From: Acidobacteriota bacterium
Lineage (GTDB): Bacteria; Acidobacteriota; Vicinamibacteria; Vicinamibacterales; UBA2999
Direction of reading: 5' to 3'
Assembly (NCBI GenBank): GCA_030697165.1
Contig: JAUYQQ010000015.1
Location: 186,001 to 250,000, forward strand
DNA length: 64,000 nt
Part shown: piece by piece, positions 60,582 through 64,000 of the stretch
Layout of the letters: every line of letters begins with the position of its first letter
How positions within the stretch are numbered: position 1 is the stretch's first letter
Position numbers and translations under genes: made by a program
Notes under the pieces: generated by a model
Told to the model about the DNA's origin: nothing
What the model saw: only the letters and a program-made list of their open reading frames with translations
Databases searched by the model: none

Positions 60582-60947
60582 CTAGACGATCGGTCCCTCG
60601 ATCCACTGCGCGGGTGGCGTGATCTCAGCCATTGGCGCACCACCGGGGTCGGCCCGCCCTGATCCCTCCAACCGGCTGATCGCGCGCACCGTCATGTCGT
60701 GATCGCACAGGATCTGGCACGACAACCGGACGCCGCTCAACCCTTTCGCGGTCAGCTTCTCCTGCTCGGCAACGGTGTGCCTGGCCGGCTCTCCCTCGAT
60801 AAATTCGATTCTGCAGGTGGTGCACCGGGCGTTGCCGCCGCAGGCGTGCAGGATGTCTACCTTGGCATCCTGTTCGATCGCGAGGACCAGGCGCTTGCCG
60901 GCCGCCACGTCAACCGTTCCATATCCTTCTACCGTCAGCTTGGGCAT
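60582..60947 (-). CDS. [2Fe-2S] ferredoxin
   Basis: A 121-residue plant-type ferredoxin domain protein. The cluster ligands are in HACGGNARCTTCRIEF (C-x5-C-x2-C) with the fourth Cys in LSCQILCDHDMTVR. It would carry single electrons to an oxygenase or reductase. Its ATG shares a base with the stop of the SGNH hydrolase gene (TGATG), so it is translationally coupled. The C-terminal 30 residues beyond the fold are an unusual tail. Confidence 0.9.
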   Translation of the reverse strand: MPKLTVEGYGTVDVAAGKRLVLAIEQDAKVDILHACGGNARCTTCRIEFIEGEPARHTVAEQEKLTAKGLSGVRLSCQILCDHDMTVRAISRLEGSGRADPGGAPMAEITPPAQWIEGPIV

Positions 60948-61867
60948 CAGGAGATTGTACAGCGCTCCGCGGGCGCCGGCTTGGCCGTTACGAGCGGCGC
61001 GGCCGTGACCGCGCTACCCAGCTGATCAAATGCGACTTGCTGCAGGGCGCGCACTTCGGCGCGCGACATCCCCAACTCGAATCCTGAACACTCGGCGTCG
61101 CCGAGCGAGCGCGGATCTTTTCCGGTCAACGTGCCGAAAATCACGAGCGCCTCGAGGTAATAGCCGTGGGTGCTGGCGTGATACGCATCGTAGGTCCACA
61201 GGTTGAGCTTGCCGGCGTCGATGCCGTCGTAGGGATTCGGATCGGCGACGCCCGTCTGCATGGCGCGATTCCAGGCCTCGCCCACCGGGATCACCGCCTT
61301 GACGCCGGCGGGCCTGGCCGCCTGGTCGTACGCGGCGCGAATGTCCCGCGCCATCGCTTCAATGGATTGCCCGGTCCAGGCGCCCTTCGCCGGGTACACG
61401 TGATCGGCGCGCGCCCAGGTCGCCATGGTGTAAATGGCCACCTTGGGATTCTTGCCGCGCAGAAACTCGGCCATCGCCTTCGTCGTGGCAATCAGCTTGG
61501 CGGGATCGCGATGCTTCTCGCGATCAAGCAGGCTGAAACCGTGCATGACGACGGTGTCCCAGGCGCGCGAGCCGATTACGGAGAGCTTGTTCGCCAGATG
61601 GAAGTCGAGCCCGCTGCCGCCGCGGGTTTCGAGCGAGACGTCGTAGTCGAGCCCCGCCTGCTGCGTGAACGACTTGAACAGCGCCGGCACGCCGCCAATG
61701 CCTTCGTGGTTCAGGTCCGTCACTGTGTCGGCGCGATAGAAGCGCACCGGCGAGCCCGCGCCAAACAGGAAACTGTTGCCGATGAAGAGCACGCTGATGC
61801 TGGCCGCGGCGCCGGTGCTGCCGAAGGCGATGATCAGGCCGGCGATCAGGGTGACGATCGACTTCAT
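60947..61867 (-). CDS. Exported SGNH hydrolase (DUF4886-like)
   Basis: A 306-residue exported esterase-fold protein. Signal peptide 1-22. Block I is LFIGNSFLFG with nucleophile S32; VVMHGFSLLDREKH follows; block V DAYHAS holds D227 and H230, giving the usual Ser-Asp-His triad. NSF in place of GDS and the spacing fit the DUF4886-type SGNH hydrolases, which deacylate polysaccharides or lipids. It lies in an operon of three minus-strand genes with the Tat-exported protein before it and a ferredoxin after it. Confidence 0.85.
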   Translation of the reverse strand: MKSIVTLIAGLIIAFGSTGAAASISVLFIGNSFLFGAGSPVRFYRADTVTDLNHEGIGGVPALFKSFTQQAGLDYDVSLETRGGSGLDFHLANKLSVIGSRAWDTVVMHGFSLLDREKHRDPAKLIATTKAMAEFLRGKNPKVAIYTMATWARADHVYPAKGAWTGQSIEAMARDIRAAYDQAARPAGVKAVIPVGEAWNRAMQTGVADPNPYDGIDAGKLNLWTYDAYHASTHGYYLEALVIFGTLTGKDPRSLGDAECSGFELGMSRAEVRALQQVAFDQLGSAVTAAPLVTAKPAPAERCTIS

Positions 61868-61882
61868 GGCGCCTATTCTGCC

Positions 61883-62317
61883 CTATCTATCAAACGGCAT
61901 GCCGATGTAGTTGCTGTCATTCTCCCACCGCAAAATCAGCTGCGTGAACATGAACTGGATCATCAGCCGCTGATCCGCCATCCGGGTGACATTGATCTGC
62001 TGCTGGTGTTTCACATGCCACTCGTAGACGTCATAAAACACCGAGGTGCCGATGTCGCAGAACTCGGGGAACTTACCGCTCGACTTCAGGAAGGTCTCAA
62101 GGCGGCCCTTCACCTGGCCAACCCGGCCGTGGTCGAGCGAGCTACCAAGCAGGCCACGCTGCACATGGCCGCTCAGCTCCTCGATCTCCCGCCTGATCTC
62201 CGTCAACCCGGCCCGAATGACCGGGCCATCCTGCACGGCTTCCGCCGGCGACGGGGCGGCTCCAGTGGCCAAAGTTCCCAATACCCCGGCAGTAACGACT
62301 TCTCGACGGCTGATCAT
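61883..62317 (-). CDS. Tat-exported protein of unknown function
   Basis: A 144-residue protein starting MISRREVVTAGVLGTLATGA, a twin-arginine signal ending near PAEA. The rest is helical and charged (LTEIRREIEELSGHVQRGLL, YDVYEWHVKHQQQINVTRMA, LMIQFMFTQLILRWENDSNY). No family recognised. It is 15 nt upstream of the SGNH hydrolase gene on the same strand, so likely co-transcribed. A Tat signal suggests a cofactor or folded export partner. Confidence 0.7.
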   Translation of the reverse strand: MISRREVVTAGVLGTLATGAAPSPAEAVQDGPVIRAGLTEIRREIEELSGHVQRGLLGSSLDHGRVGQVKGRLETFLKSSGKFPEFCDIGTSVFYDVYEWHVKHQQQINVTRMADQRLMIQFMFTQLILRWENDSNYIGMPFDR

Positions 62318-62328
62318 GCTGCCTCCTC

Positions 62329-62399
62329 AGACTGGGCGCACTGAAGTGCGCCCCTACGAGTCCACCAGACTGGGCACGCTAAGGTGCGCCCCTACGACT
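62329..62399. repeat. Two tandem 39-nt connector-hairpin units
   Basis: Unit 1 (62329-62360) has AGACTG, a 9-bp perfect hairpin GGGCGCACT/AGTGCGCCC with a 2-nt loop and then CCTACGAG; unit 2 (62368-62399) is a diverged copy with GGGCACGCTAAGGTGCGCCC and CCTACGAC. The CCCTACGA(G/C) tail is the connector of the mosaic repeats at 15.4-18.9 kb. It lies between divergent genes. Confidence 0.8.
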
Positions 62400-62435
62400 G
62401 TCAGTCAGACGCGCGGCAAACGGCTCCGGCCGCCA

Positions 62436-62441
62436 TAGAAT
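62436..62441 (+). promoter_or_regulatory. Putative -10 box TAGAAT, near-leaderless start
   Basis: TAGAAT ends 9 nt before the ATG at 62451; no ribosome site. Confidence 0.45.
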
Positions 62442-62450
62442 AACGGCGTC

Positions 62451-64000
62451 ATGCGATTTTTCGGGTGCCTTGCACTGATCCTGTCCTTCCCGCTCCTGGC
62501 CGCTGCGCAAACCGCCAGCCCGGGGTCCGGCGTACCTCTCGAAATCGCCACCGCGCGCGCAGCGAACATCAGCGACCTGCGCTATGAGCTGGTGCTGTCC
62601 ATCCCCGAGGACCTTGCGGCGCCGCTGACCGGCACCAACACCCTCCGCTTCTCCCTGAAAGACGCCTCGACACCGCTGGTCATCGACTTCGAGACCAGCC
62701 GGGAGCACCTGAAGGCCGTCGAGGCCAACGGCCGGCCGTCGCCCTTCGCCTACGTCAACGGCCACCTGATCGTACCCGCGGCCTCGCTGGTCGCCGGCGC
62801 CAACACGGTGCGCGTCACCTTCAACGCCGGCGACGCCTCGCTCAATCGCAGCAAGGATTTCCTCTACACCCTGTTCGTGCCGGCCCGCGCGCGGCTGGCG
62901 CTCCCGGTCTTCGACCAACCCGACCTCAAGGGCAGGTGGACGATGACGCTGGAGCATCCGGCGGCGTGGCAGTCGGCAGCCAACGGCGCGGAGCTGACGC
63001 GCACGGTCAACGGCACGCGCGCAACCGCCACGTTCGCCGAGACGCAGCCACTGTCCACCTACCTGGTGGCCTTCATCGCCGGCGACTTCAAGATCGAAAC
63101 CGCCGAGCGCAACGGCCGCACGTTCCGGATGTTCCACCGAGAGACCGACGCCGGCAAGGTCGCGCGCAACCGCGAGGCCATCTTCGACCTGCACGCGCGG
63201 GCCCTGGCGTTTCTCGAGGACTACACCGCGATCCCCTACGCGTTCGGCAAGTTCGACTTCGTGGCGATCCCCGCGTTCCAGTTCGGCGGCATGGAGCACG
63301 CCGGCAAGATCCTCTACAACGCCTCGGGCCTGATGCTCGACGAGTCGGCGACGCAGAACCAGTTGCTGGGACGCGCGTCGGTAATCGCCCACGAAACAGC
63401 GCACATGTGGTTCGGGGATCTGGTGACCATGCGCTGGTTCAACGACGTCTGGATGAAGGAAGTGTTCGCCAACTTCATGGCGGCAAAGATCGTGAACCCG
63501 TCGTTCCCGACAGTGAATCACGACCTGCGCTTCCTGCTGTCGCACTACCCGGCCGCCTACGAGGTGGATCGCACGCCGGGCGCCAATCCCATTCGCCAGG
63601 TGCTCGACAACCTGAACGAGGCCGGCAGCATGTACGGCGCAATCATCTACCAGAAGGCGCCGGTGGTGATGCGGCACCTCGAGACGCTGCTCGGCGCCGA
63701 CAACTTCCGGGATGGGCTGCGCGACTACCTGAAGCGCCACGCCTTCGCCAACGCGACGTGGTCGGACTTGATCACGGTGCTCGACGCGCGCACCCCGGTG
63801 AACCTGCAGCAGTGGAGTCGTGCCTGGGTGGACCAGCCAGGCCGGCCGGCCATCCAGACCGAGCTGCAGCTCAAGGACGGCAAGATCGCGCGCCTGGCGT
63901 TCCGCCAGCGCGATCCACGCAACCGGAACTTGATCTGGCCGCAGCAACTACGGGTGGCCCTTGGCCTGCCTTCGGGGCGCGAGATGATGATCGTGGACCT
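62451..64000 (+). CDS. Exported M1-family aminopeptidase (3' end outside window)
   Basis: An open frame of 516 codons running off the end. Signal peptide 1-20 (FFGCLALILSFPLLAAAQ). An N-terminal beta-sandwich domain leads to the substrate motif GGMEH (the GAMEN equivalent, M281-E282) and the zinc site HETAHMWFGDLV (H314, E315, H318) with the third ligand E337, i.e. HExxH-x18-E. These define the M1 (gluzincin) aminopeptidase family. A conserved Tyr would lie in NEAGSMYGAIIYQKAPVVMR. The catalytic domain appears complete; the C-terminal helical domain is beyond the window. Probably a periplasmic peptide scavenger. Confidence 0.93.
   Translation, partial: MRFFGCLALILSFPLLAAAQTASPGSGVPLEIATARAANISDLRYELVLSIPEDLAAPLTGTNTLRFSLKDASTPLVIDFETSREHLKAVEANGRPSPFAYVNGHLIVPAASLVAGANTVRVTFNAGDASLNRSKDFLYTLFVPARARLALPVFDQPDLKGRWTMTLEHPAAWQSAANGAELTRTVNGTRATATFAETQPLSTYLVAFIAGDFKIETAERNGRTFRMFHRETDAGKVARNREAIFDLHARALAFLEDYTAIPYAFGKFDFVAIPAFQFGGMEHAGKILYNASGLMLDESATQNQLLGRASVIAHETAHMWFGDLVTMRWFNDVWMKEVFANFMAAKIVNPSFPTVNHDLRFLLSHYPAAYEVDRTPGANPIRQVLDNLNEAGSMYGAIIYQKAPVVMRHLETLLGADNFRDGLRDYLKRHAFANATWSDLITVLDARTPVNLQQWSRAWVDQPGRPAIQTELQLKDGKIARLAFRQRDPRNRNLIWPQQLRVALGLPSGREMMIVD

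Overview
The window is 64 kb of GC-rich, tightly packed bacterial DNA. The gene content points to an acidobacterium, most likely of the Vicinamibacteria type. Clues are an 813-residue FtsX/MacB permease of the kind abundant in Acidobacteriota, an Oar-like TonB receptor with an N-terminal carboxypeptidase-like domain, three paralogous PQQ-type beta-propellers, DUF5916 and DUF4331 proteins, and several exported hydrolases. This taxonomic call is inference; no rRNA or other phylogenetic marker is present. I see no tRNA, rRNA, CRISPR array, prophage or intact insertion sequence.

Layout. 0-3.1 kb: end of a metallo-beta-lactamase-fold hydrolase, an exported D-aminoacylase-like amidohydrolase and a VapBC-type toxin-antitoxin pair. 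3.2-10.5 kb: signalling genes, namely a CHASE3/PAS hybrid histidine kinase, gluQ with a small exported protein, then a translationally coupled cassette of a LytS-type kinase, a receiver-SpoIIE phosphatase and a receiver-LytTR regulator. 10.6-15.4 kb: a sulfite-dehydrogenase-like molybdoenzyme with a dihaem cytochrome c, a DUF1295 membrane enzyme and an MFS/spermidine-synthase fusion. 15.4-18.9 kb: a repeat-rich stretch with a four-helix-bundle gene remnant, an amine oxidase, an XRE-cupin regulator and a fasciclin protein. 18.9-26.9 kb: a co-directional cluster of a LuxE-like adenylating enzyme, a LuxC-like aldehyde dehydrogenase, a GT4 glycosyltransferase and an ABC exporter. 26.9-41.9 kb: exported propellers, the TonB receptor, an MFS transporter, an amidase, a serine hydrolase and a DUF5916 protein. 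42-47.2 kb: a metzincin-like protease, an amidohydrolase, a cyclase-fold protein and a rhodanese. 47.3-52.7 kb: TPR and DUF4331 genes divergent from an ECF sigma factor and a cupin partner, then two small proteins. 52.8-64 kb: glnS, ybaK, a large ABC permease, an aminotransferase, a ferredoxin, an SGNH hydrolase and an M1 aminopeptidase that runs off the end.

The two most interesting signals are these. First, the exported rhodanese at 45888-46313 has an in-frame TGA exactly where the catalytic cysteine of CxxGxR belongs. Coding continues cleanly after it and a GC-rich hairpin lies just downstream, which is what a selenocysteine-containing sulfurtransferase would look like. Second, the intergenic DNA carries several unrelated families of structured repeats. 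Some have inverted arms built of 11-nt or 8-nt tandem units. Two copies of the 11-nt family enclose the same three-hairpin cloverleaf plan although their sequences differ. Another family alternates a constant linker with changing mini-hairpins. There are also 7-nt and 9-nt tandem repeats, several lying in frame inside genes. Some of these repeats supply start codons, stop codons or part of a signal peptide.

Many solitary genes have a TANNNT-like -10 box 6-9 nt before the start codon and no ribosome binding site, suggesting leaderless transcripts, whereas operon-internal genes mostly use ATGA or TGATG overlaps.
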